A DNA stretch of 64,000 bases from Cardinalis cardinalis (Eukaryota; Chordata; Aves; Passeriformes; Cardinalidae), in contig JACDOX010000084.1 of assembly GCA_014549065.1 (NCBI GenBank), positions 3,029,533 through 3,093,532 of the forward strand, given 5' to 3'. Each line of letters begins with the position of its first letter. Position 1 is the stretch's first letter. Shown here piece after piece: positions 51,505-64,000 of the stretch. Both the position numbers and the translations under genes were made by a program. Under the pieces are notes generated by a model. The model was not told the DNA's origin. It searched no databases and saw nothing but the letters and a program-made list of their open reading frames with translations.

Positions 51505-54500
51505 CTGGCAGGGGGCTGGAGCTGGTGCCATCCATGCAGTGCAACCGCTGTGCTGAGAGGGCTGAGCTGCACACACCCAGGCTGCTCTGTGCTTGCTGGC
51601 TGAGAACAGAGGACAGCAGCAGCTGAACCCCTGGAGAAGCCCTTTGTCCAGTACAGATGAAGACCTGAGAGTAGTCTGTTAACAGCTGGAAGGCAGCAGG
51701 AGGAGGGCACAGATAAGGAAATACCATGGTCTACAAGAGCACAGCGAGTGCCAGAAGTGTGTGCCACCCTAGATTCTTTTTCTATGTCATCTTCCTTTGG
51801 TGGGAAGAGTGATGGACTCNCCACCGGTGTCATGAACTTCTCAGCTGCTACCACACTTACGGGATGCAATGCATCCTCTCTTGTCTAACACTTAATTTTT
51901 TATAATCTATTCTAACAGCCACTTAATCAGAACAAAACTGTGATTTTTAACAAGCAGGAGCAGAACACACGTTTGGAAACATTTTTTCTCCTTAGGAGCT
52001 GTGGCTGTGCCTCAGACAGTCTCAATACACCACTTTTTNTTCTCCCTGGATTTTCATGTGATGGCAGCCAGGTGTAAATGTATGCTTCNCATCTGTGGAG
52101 CTTCTAACCCGCTTTCATGATCCATAAGAGACTTTTCTAAGCTGAAAACTCTTTTTTGTTCCAAGGGTGACTGGAAGCTCCTGAGGGAGACCAGAACAAC
52201 CATGTGCTCACTGCTGTGCCCTGGAGACAGACTCAGTATCTTGTGGGAAGAGAAGTCAGACTAATTTAAGGTCAGTAGGTAACAACAGAGAAGAAAACCC
52301 AAGTAATTCCTGGTGAATTATGTAAACAAACCAGCAAGCCAGAGGCTACATTATTACTAAGGTTTGTGCAGACTTTTCAGAGAGTTGATTCAGCCTCCGA
52401 TTTTCAAAGGACTGGCGTTTGAGGTGCTACAAATAGTTAAAATTAAGTAGCAAGATGGTTCGGCACCTTTGTAGCCTTGGAAAAGTAATTTCTCACCTGA
52501 AACATTAAGGGAAATAAATATTTTTCAGACAGCAAGGAATTAAAACTGAGGTGACAAACTGGAGTTATAAACTGGAAGTGAGGGTTTCCAGCAAACACAC
52601 CTTAGGCTTAACTGGCCTGTAGGTATGCAACTCAATTAATAGCTTTATCACTCTTTTACACCCGATAATTTGCCTTTTTATGTAGCTATGTACTTTGCAC
52701 ATTCAAAGAGTACTTGAGAGCAAGGAAGTTTGCCAGTTTGGAGGATTTTCAATTCCACCATTATCTTGCTTAGTTTACACTTCCTCCCTTTATCCTGAGC
52801 TGATCCAAGTGTCTGCTTTCTGTCTTGCAGAGGTACTTTCTCCAAACACATCAATAACTTCAGGTATTTTTGCCTCACAGTGTAACCTGGGAGCCAACAT
52901 TANCCCTATTGCATACATGCAGGACAAGGGAAAACACATCAAAATAATCTGTCTGGGTCTTGAAAAACTTGTCCCAGNCCCAGTAGCAAACTCGAAGCCC
53001 CAGGCGCAGGGATGAGGGTGAGCATTTGTAAAGCACCTTAAGAGCCTCCAGCCACAGGCTCTGACAAAGAGGAAGGATCCAGGCTAAACCACTTAGCCAC
53101 TAAGGGGACATCAGACCAGATCTCTGCTCTGCCTCATTCCTGAAGGGATGCCTGGCCAACTGCTTATATCCTCTGCAGCCATCTCTCTTACAGGATGAGT
53201 AGGGGATGACTGTGCAGGTTTGTGGATACTGCCCATCCATAACTCCTGCAATGCCAAATGGGTATGAAATGGCCTGAGGGTGACTGTAATCTTTGCAAGC
53301 TCTCCAGCTGCTGTGGCACAGCCTATCCTCTGTATCCAGGATCAGCTCTCACTGAACAAGGCTGCATTGTACCACTACCTCACTTGNAAGACCACAGCTC
53401 ATTTAAGTCCTCACAGCTCCCACTGCAAGAGAGAAAAAACTTTTTAGGGTTATCTATCTAGAATCTCTCATAACAAAATCTCTCTACACAGCCCACCNCA
53501 ACCAAATCTTGAGACTGAGCCTTTTTTTACTGAATTGTTTAAAAATTAATCAAAACTGAGAATACGACACCACTTATAAACCCTCTGTACCTGTAACTCC
53601 TAGAAGATGGGTTAATATTTCAGTACTCAGCATTAAGAAGAACTGTGGAGTTGTGTCTGAAACAGGCAAACCCCAATTTTTCCAAAGGTACAGCTGCTGA
53701 ATAGCATGACAGAACCAGCCTCATCCTCTGATGTTTGGACTTGTGTCAAAAAGAGGTGATCCCTTAAATCACAATTTCAGATGATAAAACTGCCTCACAC
53801 TATTGGATTTTGCAGAAGTTTTGATCTTCTTTTCTCTTTTTGAAGAAACACATCTACCCAATGGCAACTAGGAATGAAGCTGTGGAAAAATANAGTTATG
53901 CCATCTGGATGAGGTGACATGGGCAGGGACCAGGCATCTCTTTCCTGACTGCAGGCTTGTGTCTCTACCAGGTCAGAACTGGGCTGGGTAAACCTGTCCC
54001 ATAGGCTNGCTTTTCCTTACTGTCAGTGGCACTGGGCAGGACTCAGCAAGGAGGCCTGTAGGGAAGCATGTTACTCACAATGAACCTTTGCCTTTTGCTA
54101 AAGATGTTTGTTTGATCCTGAGGGATGCAGCCTGTCACTGAAAAATCTAATATATGAGATTTTGCTTTGAAAATACAGCACCATGCTCTGTAAATTTCAG
54201 CCAGGTGTATTTGGCTGCATTTCATTCATTGTTCCCTATGAGAATTCTCTTTCATATTTTCCACAGGCAAAAACATGAGGGATAGTTTAGTGTATTGCTC
54301 TAACATACAACTCTGGGAAAGCTTGAATGGCTTTGATCATAAACCAGGAAACATTTCTCAGACCTCAGACAGACTTCACTGCAAGAAAAATGTTATGGAA
54401 AGAAAAACACCCAAACCCCCCTGCAACGCAGACTTTAAATCTTCATCTGGCCTNATGGAAGAAGGTTATTGATACATGCCTTGAACACTCTTTTTCATGT

Positions 54501-56328
54501 GCACTCGACATCAGTTGATAGTGCTTAATTATTCCTTTTATTACCACAATGTTTATTTTGGATGACTATTACACATTTTTTATGTTTTGTATCTATTTAC
54601 CTTCACAGTCTGCTGACAAGATGCTAGCAAATAGTATGTCTGTTCCTTTTGATTCAAGGGTGTACAGATTTCTGAATAACTTCTTTGATAGCTGACAGCT
54701 TTTTACCAGTGCTTGATGTGGATGGTGTATGAAGAATCAGCTGCTGACTGCTGGACTGGCATTTATTTTTATTGTCTACCACATAAATGTGTCTATGATT
54801 CACAGTTAGTGTAAAAGCAAGAGTTTTCATTATGGAAAACAAGGTGAGTCAGATGTTGATGGGAGAAAACTCATTAAAACATAGTCAGGATAAGAAAATA
54901 AAATGGGCAAACCACGTCAGTTTGATAGTTGGTCCGTTGCAAGACTGAATTGCTATCACTCAGTTATTACCTGTGCAAACACATGGTTTTCTCCTTTTAT
55001 TTATGTAAGAGATTTTATTCATACATGAAAGAACACTTAAGCTCCAAACTGAGACTGGAACTTCAGGTTATGTGTCTCTGAACATAGATGGCAACAAGAA
55101 TATGGTCAAGCTCTTGTGCTGGAGTAGGTGAATACCTGCAGTCCCATTCCATGCTGTCAGCAAAGAACAGTTTATCATACAGNCAGAGAGGGATAAAGCC
55201 TGCACCTCTTGATTTTTGTCACACAGACTGTTTCAAGGAGACTTGCTCCTTTTTGCTACAGATATGCAATAAAACCACACAAAGAACAACCATGACTGCA
55301 TGTGAAGGGACTCAATTTCCCNAGTGCACAGACATGGATCTGTTCTGTACTTGGTGTTACAGAAGAAGGTGACCTCTGTGGCCTTTTGTGACTGCAACTG
55401 AACAATTAAAGTAGCAACACTTGGAGAAGAAAGAGGTAAGCCTTTTGTCATGGGATTGTATTTCATTGTCAGAAATGAAGGTACTATGGTAAGGGGCTGG
55501 CATGAAGAACTGCTTCCATTGCTCATTCTAGAGTAGCTTCTGAGGCAGAAACTGTAATGAGGGAGAATTAAGTCTACACACAGCTCATAGTGACCCAGTT
55601 TCATCTTATGCCTCTAATGAGGATTATTCACAAGATNATTTTTTAACAAAGTGCTAAAATCAGTACTTACATATCACCCTTTTTAATCCTGAGAGATTCA
55701 GTGTACTTAGAAGACAAGTAAGTAATTTATCTTTACACTATCTAAGCACCTGGCCTGTTGAGAGTGCACCTGAAGTGTTTTAGCATTCATCACTAACCCT
55801 TTGAAACATCAAAATGATGCCAATCCTGCATAGCGTTACTGCTGACAGAGAAAGGTGTCCTCTTCATGTGCATTAGCAGCCCTTGCCCAGAGAAAAGGGA
55901 ACGCTTGTAGCACTGAATGAACAGCCAAATTGGCCAGGCGATTTTTGCCTAGCTGCTGTGCACATTGAACACTGAGTAGCCTCCCTGATTTGTTCTAATA
56001 AACGCTGAAAATAGAGTCCTACTGCTCTTTTCATTTTACACAAAGCCCTGAGGACTGCTCTAGTAATTTAACACTGAAGCAATTTAACATTGCTCAGGAA
56101 TGTTCCTTGGCACTGTTTAATTTACTAGTGTAGGCATAGCCCAAGTCCCCCTAAGAGAACAAGCCTTCAAAGACCACGTAGCTGTAAGTAGTAAAGTCTG
56201 AGCACAATGGAGTGCTGCAGTACATGTGGGTGGAGGGGGTGCCTTTACCACTCCTGGGTGGATTCCCTGGGCATTGTGAGTGTTCCCTGGTTGTTTCAAC
56301 TGCAGAAAAAGAATGGCTCAAACCTTGA
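51505..56328. other. Unique non-coding sequence
   Basis: No gene or repeat family was recognised. 51505-51830 is GC-richer, with overlapping minus-strand frames (51467-51727 and 51489-51869) whose translations share no motif with a known protein. The rest is AT-leaning DNA with only short frames. Confidence 0.5.
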
Positions 56329-56364
56329 CACACAAACACACACACACACACACACACATACATA
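56329..56364. repeat. (CA)n dinucleotide microsatellite
   Basis: About 36 bp of CA repeats are interrupted once by CAAACA and end in CATACATA. Confidence 0.97.
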
Positions 56365-59300
56365 AAGTGTCATCTCTCCTCCTTTCATTTCCACGTTTTG
56401 CAAAGGAAAGACTTTCTTGAAGCTTTTAGCTGCCTGAAAAGACTCAAAGGGATGACAGGAGAGAAATGTGTCTGAGAATCCTTTTCTCTAGTTCCTGATA
56501 ATGGCAAAATTCCCACTGATGTGAACAAACTTCTGCTGTAGATTTACTGTACATTCTTAATCCCAACGGCCTGGAGGCAAGAACATCCTCAAATAGTTGC
56601 TTGTTCTCCATTTCCTAGCAAGCAATACTTTTTCTGATTTAAAAGCAAAAATCTGTAAGCTATGACTTTTTGAACCAACTCAGCTAAAGAGAATGGTTTT
56701 TCCGCTTTCATGCAGATCCAAGTTCTGGAAGTACTGTAGTGGTTCTTTTATTAATGAAAAGGGTATACTGGAAAAAAAACCACTTTTTCTTTCACTTTTC
56801 CAGTCATTCTAGTATTTGATTAATTAATAAAAGATGTTATAGCTTGGTTTACAGTTAGTTTTGTAGTTAAGAATATAGAGGCAGTTTTTCTGGGTAAAGT
56901 ATTTAGGCATGTTCTTCTACTGTATGCTGCACTAGACCAATTCTTTGCAGTAGAATTGGTTTTGGTGAAAATACTTGGTGTTCAGAAATCTAAATCTGCC
57001 CATTGGAGAATATTTTTTAAAGTAAGTGAATCACTATTAATGGTGCTTGCAACAACTTTTGCTCCCTGTTAACTTTTAGGAATAATACAGGAAAAATACA
57101 GTACCAAGTACTTTTTCAGNTGTTTAGTGCCAACACTTCATTCAAGAAAGCAAGTAGAAGCCCATTTCACAGCCCTAGAAGTCTTGATAACAGGTAAACA
57201 AGGATATATCTGTCACAAAAAATGTGACTACCCCCTCCCAGACCTCCAAGACTGTTAGAAGTGTTGCAAGCACTTGTGTAGGCNCACTTGACAGAATTAG
57301 ACTAGCTGNAATCTTTCATTTATAAAAGTGCATGGTATTTTGTCCCCAGATGTCAGCTTGCTCCATGCATGCTTTGCCTTGGCATGTTAGCTGAGTCTGA
57401 CTAGAGGTGCTCAGTCCCACAGCAAGGCTTNGCAGCCCTGGCTCCCCGAGTCTGAAGGCTTCTGCTCATCTGGGAGCGCCGGCAACCCTCACTTGCTCCT
57501 GGCTCCAAATTTTTGGCCGCAAAATTTACTCAGATTCAACTACACAGCAGCACTGGATGCTACACAACAGCAAAAATCACTTGCTTTTACTTGCAAAAAA
57601 TCACAAGCTTGCTTGCAAAATTATTGACTGAACTTGCTCGGCATGGAAAGGTACTCAAGTAATGTTTTATGGATTTCCACGCACAAGCAATAGAGGTTGT
57701 ATTCAGACAATTTGTTAGAGGAAGAATCTACATTTGGTTAAGCAGTTATTGCAAGCNCAGCATTAGCAGTACAATAAAGCTTCCTTGCTTCTTTCAGAAT
57801 CGNTCAATAAGATGTCAAGAGAAATCAAGGCAAAAATGGGAAATTACCTCATTCATTGGTATGATGAAGGTGTATGACTTTTCATAGTTAAAATCTCCCT
57901 TCATTTTCAGGAAGGATTACTCTGAGGTANCAGAATATAGAGTATATAGCTTGTACATGCATTCATGACCCCCCCAAACCTCAATTTATTCATTGATTCA
58001 GAGCTTAGAAGGCAGATAAAATGGACACTCAGACTGCAGTGATGTCTATTCCAGAGACTGACTAGAGACCAAAAAAAGTCTGTGACAACATATTTCTCTC
58101 ATCTGCTTGCTCTGATGTGTACAAGTGTGCACTCAAGAGTTCTCCATTGTGTCTAGTATGTTGAACAGCTCAAGAAAAATATAATTTGCTCTTGCCAACC
58201 TTGCTTTGCTTATGAACAAAGGTACAGAGAGGAAAAAAAAAAGGTAAGAATTACAAGTATAACTATTGAGGATGTTGTAGCTTAAGTACCCAGTAGAGAC
58301 CTATCATGCCCTTGTTCAAGCTGAGTTAGCACAAAGTCTTCTTTCATTCATGAAAAGAAATAAACTTAGGTACCTCAGTTATTGCTGTTCAGTAACTGAT
58401 TAGTTTGCAGTATAAAATGAGAGCAGCTCTTGGGATGCTTTGTTCTGGCTTCTCCCATCGTGCTTTCACTTTACTTCTATTTTCACAAAGTAATACGTTC
58501 TTTTGCTTGCCCTTATGGATGAATGAAAGCTCAGTTACCAGCACAGGAGTTACCGCTGGTGAGGAAACGTTCGCTCAGAATAGAAGTATTGTGCCACCAG
58601 CTGTGTTAAATTGCTGCCTCTAAGCTATTGTGGGACAATTCAAGCCTGTTGTAAAATAGATAGCAGGAAGGCATGCGTGTTTCCAAGGAAACCCTTGGCT
58701 GCAAGTTTATTGTATAAATAACACCGGGTGGGGAAGATGTGGCTAACGGAAGAGTGGGGAAAAAAATGAAGGGCTTGGCATGTCTCAGTGTCTGAGGGAG
58801 GGTCGTAAGCACAAGCAGTGAGTGAAACAGATTTACCAGTTGAGCAGTTGATCTTTCTTCAGCTGGGAAAAGCAAGGAGAACAGGTCAGTCATACAGAAG
58901 TGACTAGGGAATAAAATAGTGGCTGTCAGGAGCAATATGACAATGATGGGCAAGTTAATGCACCGTGGAGGGTGTGTGGAGAAGCAAGAGTAGCCCCTGC
59001 ACCTCCTCATACTCACTAGAGCAAAAGAGGCTGGTGTAAACCACTGCTGGATTTGCTCAGAGCTAAGCAAGAGAAGAGGCAGATGAAGGTTGTAGTGGCA
59101 AGTAGAAAAGCAAGGGAAATATGAAAGAAGGAATTATCATAATTATATATCTAAGCAGTGGGACAGATCCAAAATGAAGAGCAAGACATTTATGTTCTCT
59201 AAAGATTATCTGTGTATAACTTAAGGTCGTGAACAAAGTTGCTTCTAGAATTCAAAGAAAAGCAGCATGCAATGAATCCAACACAGTGCACATCACACGT

Positions 59301-59679
59301 ATGCCAAGACAAGAGGAGTGTGTGCTGAAAGCTTGTCTCATCTTCCAGAATTTAGAGAGAGTGTCTGTAATTCATCAGCAATTTCAACAGTCATTAGTGA
59401 AGTAGTCATATTAGCTTTCATTCATTTTATGGGCTTTACTGCTTCATACATAGAATCTGAGCATTGGGATGCTGTGAAAAGTACAGCTTGGGCAGGGGGA
59501 TCTGTCAGAGAAAGCAAAGGGCTTGCAGCTCAGGAGAAGGGCTGATTTCCTTCCTGCCAATGGGGAGAACGGGTTATTTCAATGTTTCATACCTTACATG
59601 AATCATTCTGTAAAATGGGATAACACTGCTATCCCTGTAAAGCAGTTTGAGCTATGGTCAGAAGAGCACTCTATGAGTT
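56365..59679. other. Unique non-coding sequence
   Basis: No exon or repeat family was recognised. The 154-codon minus frame at 58606-59070 has hydrophobic stretches but no start context, domain or neighbouring exon, and its length is compatible with chance. Confidence 0.5.
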
Positions 59680-60310
59680 GACAGCGTTATTAATTTCAGT
59701 CCAAATCAGGTGCACAAGTACTTCAGGGCAGATGAGCAACAAAAGTACTTGCTGAGCTATGGCAGCCAGGATGCTCCAGCACGTGCTGTCATCGTGACCA
59801 GAAAGATCTTGCTGATCTGGATTCCTTTCTTGCTGCAGATAGTTACAGCGAAGACAAACTGGATGGGAGGCAGCAAGCACTTGACACTTGGGATCATTGC
59901 TGTTCACCTCAGGCAACAATCTTTGGTCACTGATGGAGTGTGGTGCTGTTCCTAAATTGTACCAGCTGCCCCATCTGCCAGCTACCATCGGCACTCAGTA
60001 AAAACCCCCTGCTCTTCCAGTGGGATGATCTGCCAGATTCCTTGACATCTGGCTATCATGGCTAGTGGACACCCAGTCTGTGTGACATGGTGCTGCTCTC
60101 TGGGCGTGTTCCAGGCTGTGCCAGTTGGGCATGTACCACTCAGCTGCTGTGGGATGCTCCTGGCCTTGCTGATGCCCATGATGGTGAAAGGGAGACAAAA
60201 AAGTGGCTGCNGGCATAAAAGCACACTTGGTTGATCTCTGGTGTATCCTCCTGCCATGAACAGAAAGGCTCAGGATAAGGGAAGAAACCATTTCAGTTTG
60301 CAGCCNCAAT
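59680..60310 (-). pseudogene. Possible decayed retroviral pol (integrase) relic
   Basis: This ~630-bp block is GC-richer than its flanks and has several overlapping minus-strand frames (60257-59982, 60309-59995, 59994-59671). Read on the minus strand, one frame contains GIWQI followed by PLEEQG near 60045-60010. About 110 nt further on, a second frame contains SISDQ near 59925. In retroviral integrase cores a WQ(I/V)D motif precedes an SDxG-type motif by some 50-60 residues; here the spacing is shorter, the frames differ and the catalytic Asp next to WQI is absent. If real, it is a heavily broken endogenous fragment with frameshifts, stops and no function. No LTR was found beside it. The resemblance rests on two short motifs and could be chance. 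Confidence 0.25.
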
Positions 60311-63300
60311 CTCTGTTATCACATTTCAGACCCCAAGGAATTTGTATGTATTGCAATTCATATTATTTTTTATTAAATAATATACATGTATTTTTTTTAA
60401 CTTAGCCAGTGCTTTCCATTTTTGTTCTCCAGTAGTAGGTTTTTTCCTTTTTTTGTTATCATAGAANCTCACAGTTCTAATTGCCTATTTAACACACTTG
60501 TGTGAGGGTTTTTGGTCCCTTTGCAAGCATTACAGAGCANGAGCTCAGCATGGGAAAACTGCTTCTGACTATGGAAGGACTACTGAGATCTGCTTTGTAC
60601 AGTTTGCAGGATTGAACCCTCAATGCCCAGATTTATTGTGAAACATCTTCCAAATGCTTCAAACTAAGCTAGGAAGCATCTGGTTTAAGAAAAGTTGTCC
60701 AAAACACAATGTCCCCTTCAGGAACTTCATTAGGTCTCTCAGAGACCAGGGCAAATGGATGAACCCTTAAGATATTTTGCTATAGGAAGCTGTCATGCAC
60801 TATTCAGCACTGTCATATTTAGAGCTTGTACAACAGCANTTCCTTGAAGTGGAAGTCTCAGCTGCTGGATTTATGATCCAATTTTGTGAACTGGGCAAGC
60901 TTAAGAACATCTTGTAAAGTGACTTGGGGAGAAAAATAATCTCTCATGCTTAATTTATTAAGTGAGTTACCAACGAACCTATTATCTTTCTGCAATAAAT
61001 TGTTTTATTTTTCAATTAAGCTGGAAATCATTCACCCAATTTTACCCTAATGAATTAATGCCTCAAGTCAGTATCCATTTAAGAAAAATACTTCAGAGCA
61101 AGTTATTTTTGCTAAAAGAGATGGTTACTTTTTTTTGTGTTTCAGACATGCCATTGCTTTCAGAGGTATAAGATGGAAAATCTAGGATGAAATAGATACT
61201 GCAATTAAAAGTGTATGTCACTGTCAGAAAATCTTGGGGGATTCCTTGCCTTTACAGATGATCTTAACAAAATACTTATGTCTAGGTGATGCTACACTAT
61301 TCCACTCACTTCTCTGGAATTTTAATAAATACTTTATTCCATTTCATTTCAAACCTCAATACTGTCAGACTGTAAAATGCTAAGTTGAATTGCAGCTAGA
61401 AATCCTATATTCTTTAATGTTAGTCTGAGCTGTTCCTTTAATTCAGTTTCATTTTGTTGTCTCTACCCAGGTAATAAATATCAGTTTTACAGGAAGAGTT
61501 CTTTCATGTAGTAATTTACAGACATATGGGATTTTAAGCTTGGGTGAGTTCAGAATTCCTTGGATGAAAAAATATGAGAATAATTCTCAATGGAGAAGCT
61601 GGTAGGTCTCATATACTTGCTGGGCACTGAAAAATCAAGGATTTTTTAATTTTTATTTCGATGAGAAGAAACAAGCAGTTTACATGGATTCCTGTGTCAT
61701 GAGAATTTAAATATTTCAGACAGATCACCACCTTTTATTTGCCTATAAAGCACATTCCAATTTTTTAGTATTAATTTTGGTAAGGTTTCAAATATTCAAT
61801 TNCAAACTAGNGGAAAGCCAGAGATTTCACATGTTTTCTTCTCTAAATNAGTGATTCATATTTATTNCCTCTAACATCAGCAAACCTTTTAAATGCTGAG
61901 GTTTCAAAANCTGTTATGANTTTTGTTCTTGCTCTGGTGATCATTCTGAGCAGTAAAGCGCAACCTAACATATGATACAAGACTGGCAGTCAGGGAAGTG
62001 GGATGNTGGGTGAAACTCAGGTCATGCTGTATCCTGTTTTATTGTGGATTTGAGTGGGATCAAGACTTTACTTCTGTTCTCAACCTTGAGTTACATCTGT
62101 ATTCATGAAAGAGTTCTGATGAATTAAAATGGCTGAGGCTGAATTTGGATAGCTGGATCGAAAAGACTCACAGCCAAGACTGCCACTCAATCCCAGAATA
62201 NTTTGCTGAAGGAATGGTGATGGCACAGTGTGCTTAATTGCTTGGTGCTTTGGAATTTTCCACTCCTGCTGTACAAATCATCTGATTTATACCATGTATC
62301 TATATTGTTGGACTGTTCAAGAGCAGCAATTGGCCTTGGTTTCTGCTCCCAGGGCATTAAATGTTGGCTGTGGTACACATGAACAATGATCCAGGTGAAG
62401 AGAGTAACAGAAACATCTATATTTGAAGAGGCCAATTGTTTCAGGTTGGCTTTGTCTTGTCTTTAGNTGTTTTTAGAGGCTACATGTTCTGACAGGGGCC
62501 ATGTATCAAATATAGAGCTGCTAGTAGACTTTGCGGAGTGAAGTTTGTTATTCAACACGTTTTAATTTTTTCTTGACATTCTGCTTGTCAAAAACCACCT
62601 TCNTGAAGTTAAAAAAAGTCAAATAATCCTTGTGGAAAGGCAGAAATGGAGAAAAGAGAATGATTGTGTATGCAAACATATGCAAACAAAGCCCTAATGA
62701 ATTCTTAAAGACTCTCATTATCAAAGTGTGTTACAAAACACAAACAGATCANAGATGTGTGACTGCCAGAGCTCTCCTCCACCAAAGAGGCACAGTTAAA
62801 TTCCTCTTTTCTTTGCCCAGTCAATCTTTGCATCCCTTCTGAAAAGCATTCTCAAGTGCATCTCTCAAAATCATTTCAGGCAGCTGCCCCAACTTTCCCT
62901 TGCCTATCAGTTGTGCTCACACATTAGCCTCCTTGCCTTCAGAAGAAGTGAAAGGCCAAAAGTCTACAGAATAAACTGCAGATGAGGCAGACTAATTGGT
63001 CTGAAAATCGAAACATATGGCTTCTTTCAGGATCTTGACTTTTTAAATACTTGTTTAAAGTAAACATTTGCAATTCCTCATGAAAGGCACTTTCCTCCCC
63101 AAATCCTCTTGACCCTTGGTGACCTTTCTTACCAATTGCACACTGCTTCACCCTTGGGGATGATTAAATCTTGAGAGGCTTTTTTTCTTTTCTTCTTTTA
63201 TTCTCCACATTTNTCTCTGAGGAGTAACTTAAGAACTGGTTTGAAGAAAGCTAACCTGGGTCAGAAGGACAGAAACACACCAGATGCCCACCTGAGCACC

Positions 63301-64000
63301 CCACATGGGTGTCTGAGGTTAAGGCTGGAAGAGAAGGTTCATACACCTCATCNCAGAACTTTGAATTGAATAAATGGACTACAAAAATAATCATCAAACG
63401 TTGATTCACCAAAGCTAAGTTTTTGAGCTAATCTTTGAACTGAAAACCAGCTTTTGTGTCCAATGAGCNGAGGAGGAGCACAGGGGCAGGGAAAAATGCC
63501 CTGAGGCAATATCATCACTGAGTCAAGATATTTTAAAAATATGGCCTTTGGCTGTTGTCTCCTCTGACAAAAAAAGGCTGACAAAAGTGATTGACTCCAG
63601 GCTATAATCACCTGCAAAGGCAGGCAAACCCTCCCAGTGTGCCTCCACACCGTCCAGGGTGTCAGTACATGAAAGTTAATCCAAGTCCCTCTGAAGTCAC
63701 TTTATTTATAATTTGTGTTTCAGGCTTAAAGTCACTCCAAGCCCTTGTACAATTGTTAGTTGGACAGGGTCAGAGCTTGTGCAAGGCCAAACATTGCACA
63801 GCTGCTCACGCCCTGGCACAGAGAGCCTGATGTTTGATCGCAGGACCAGGAGTTGTTATCCAAATCTAGGGAACAATTGTTCCAACCTTTCTTTACATTC
63901 TTGTTTGCCAAGAAGCTGGAAAGATTAGTTCTTGTAAAGAGCTTAGTTTTCAAAAGCTCTTCTGCCTAACACCTCTGTCTGTCAAGTNAGATGCCAGCCT
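60311..64000. other. AT-rich unique sequence
   Basis: No gene or repeat family was recognised. Small items are an AT-only inverted repeat with arms TATTATTT and AAATAATA (60361-60382) and a direct repeat of ATGCAAACA (62670-62687). Frames near the right edge (63348-63953) overlap on both strands and match nothing known. Confidence 0.5.

Noticed and set aside
58606..59070. 154-codon minus-strand frame with hydrophobic stretches
   Set aside because: Hydrophobicity follows from the pyrimidine-rich strand; no recognisable family, splice sites or neighbouring exon.

Overview
This is vertebrate nuclear DNA, almost certainly avian and most likely from a songbird. The base composition is AT-leaning and CpG-poor. 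Isolated single N positions occur every few hundred bases. The recognisable repeats are bird-type: CR1 LINE 3' ends carrying the ATTCTGTGAT-type terminal repeat, and solo LTRs of endogenous retroviruses. The species call rests on repeat style alone and is an inference.

I find no convincing protein-coding gene. The longest stop-free frames are about 150-165 codons, which is what chance gives in 64 kb of this composition. None shows a recognisable domain or a gene-like exon chain. The window is best read as a gene desert or the inside of a very long intron. Two short intervals have good splice signals around an open frame (5355-5532 on + and 19517-19583 on -); they are recorded only as candidate exons.

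Layout: 1-14933 is mostly unique sequence with a candidate exon, a short CR1 end (6442-6491), a 42-bp tandem duplication and a pyrimidine tract. 14939-15519 and 23495-24078 are two solo LTRs of one family in the same orientation, each with its own 5-bp target duplication; a (TATC)n array at 21812 lies between them. 24084-40440 is unique sequence with A-rich tracts, TA repeats, a 10-bp tandem repeat and a G-quadruplex motif. 40441-40700 is a clear reverse-oriented CR1 3' end. 44682-50292 holds T/G- and A/C-rich tracts, a CpG-dense patch and a compound (GAT)n(ATT)n(GCT)n microsatellite. A second CpG-dense patch (50686-50890) lies just before a third solo LTR of a different family (51071-51500). 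51505-64000 holds a (CA)n array and a possible decayed retroviral pol fragment on the minus strand (about 59680-60310), otherwise unique sequence.

No operon, CRISPR array, integrated DNA virus or other unusual system was seen. The best leads are the two candidate exons, the two CpG-dense patches and the pol-like relic.
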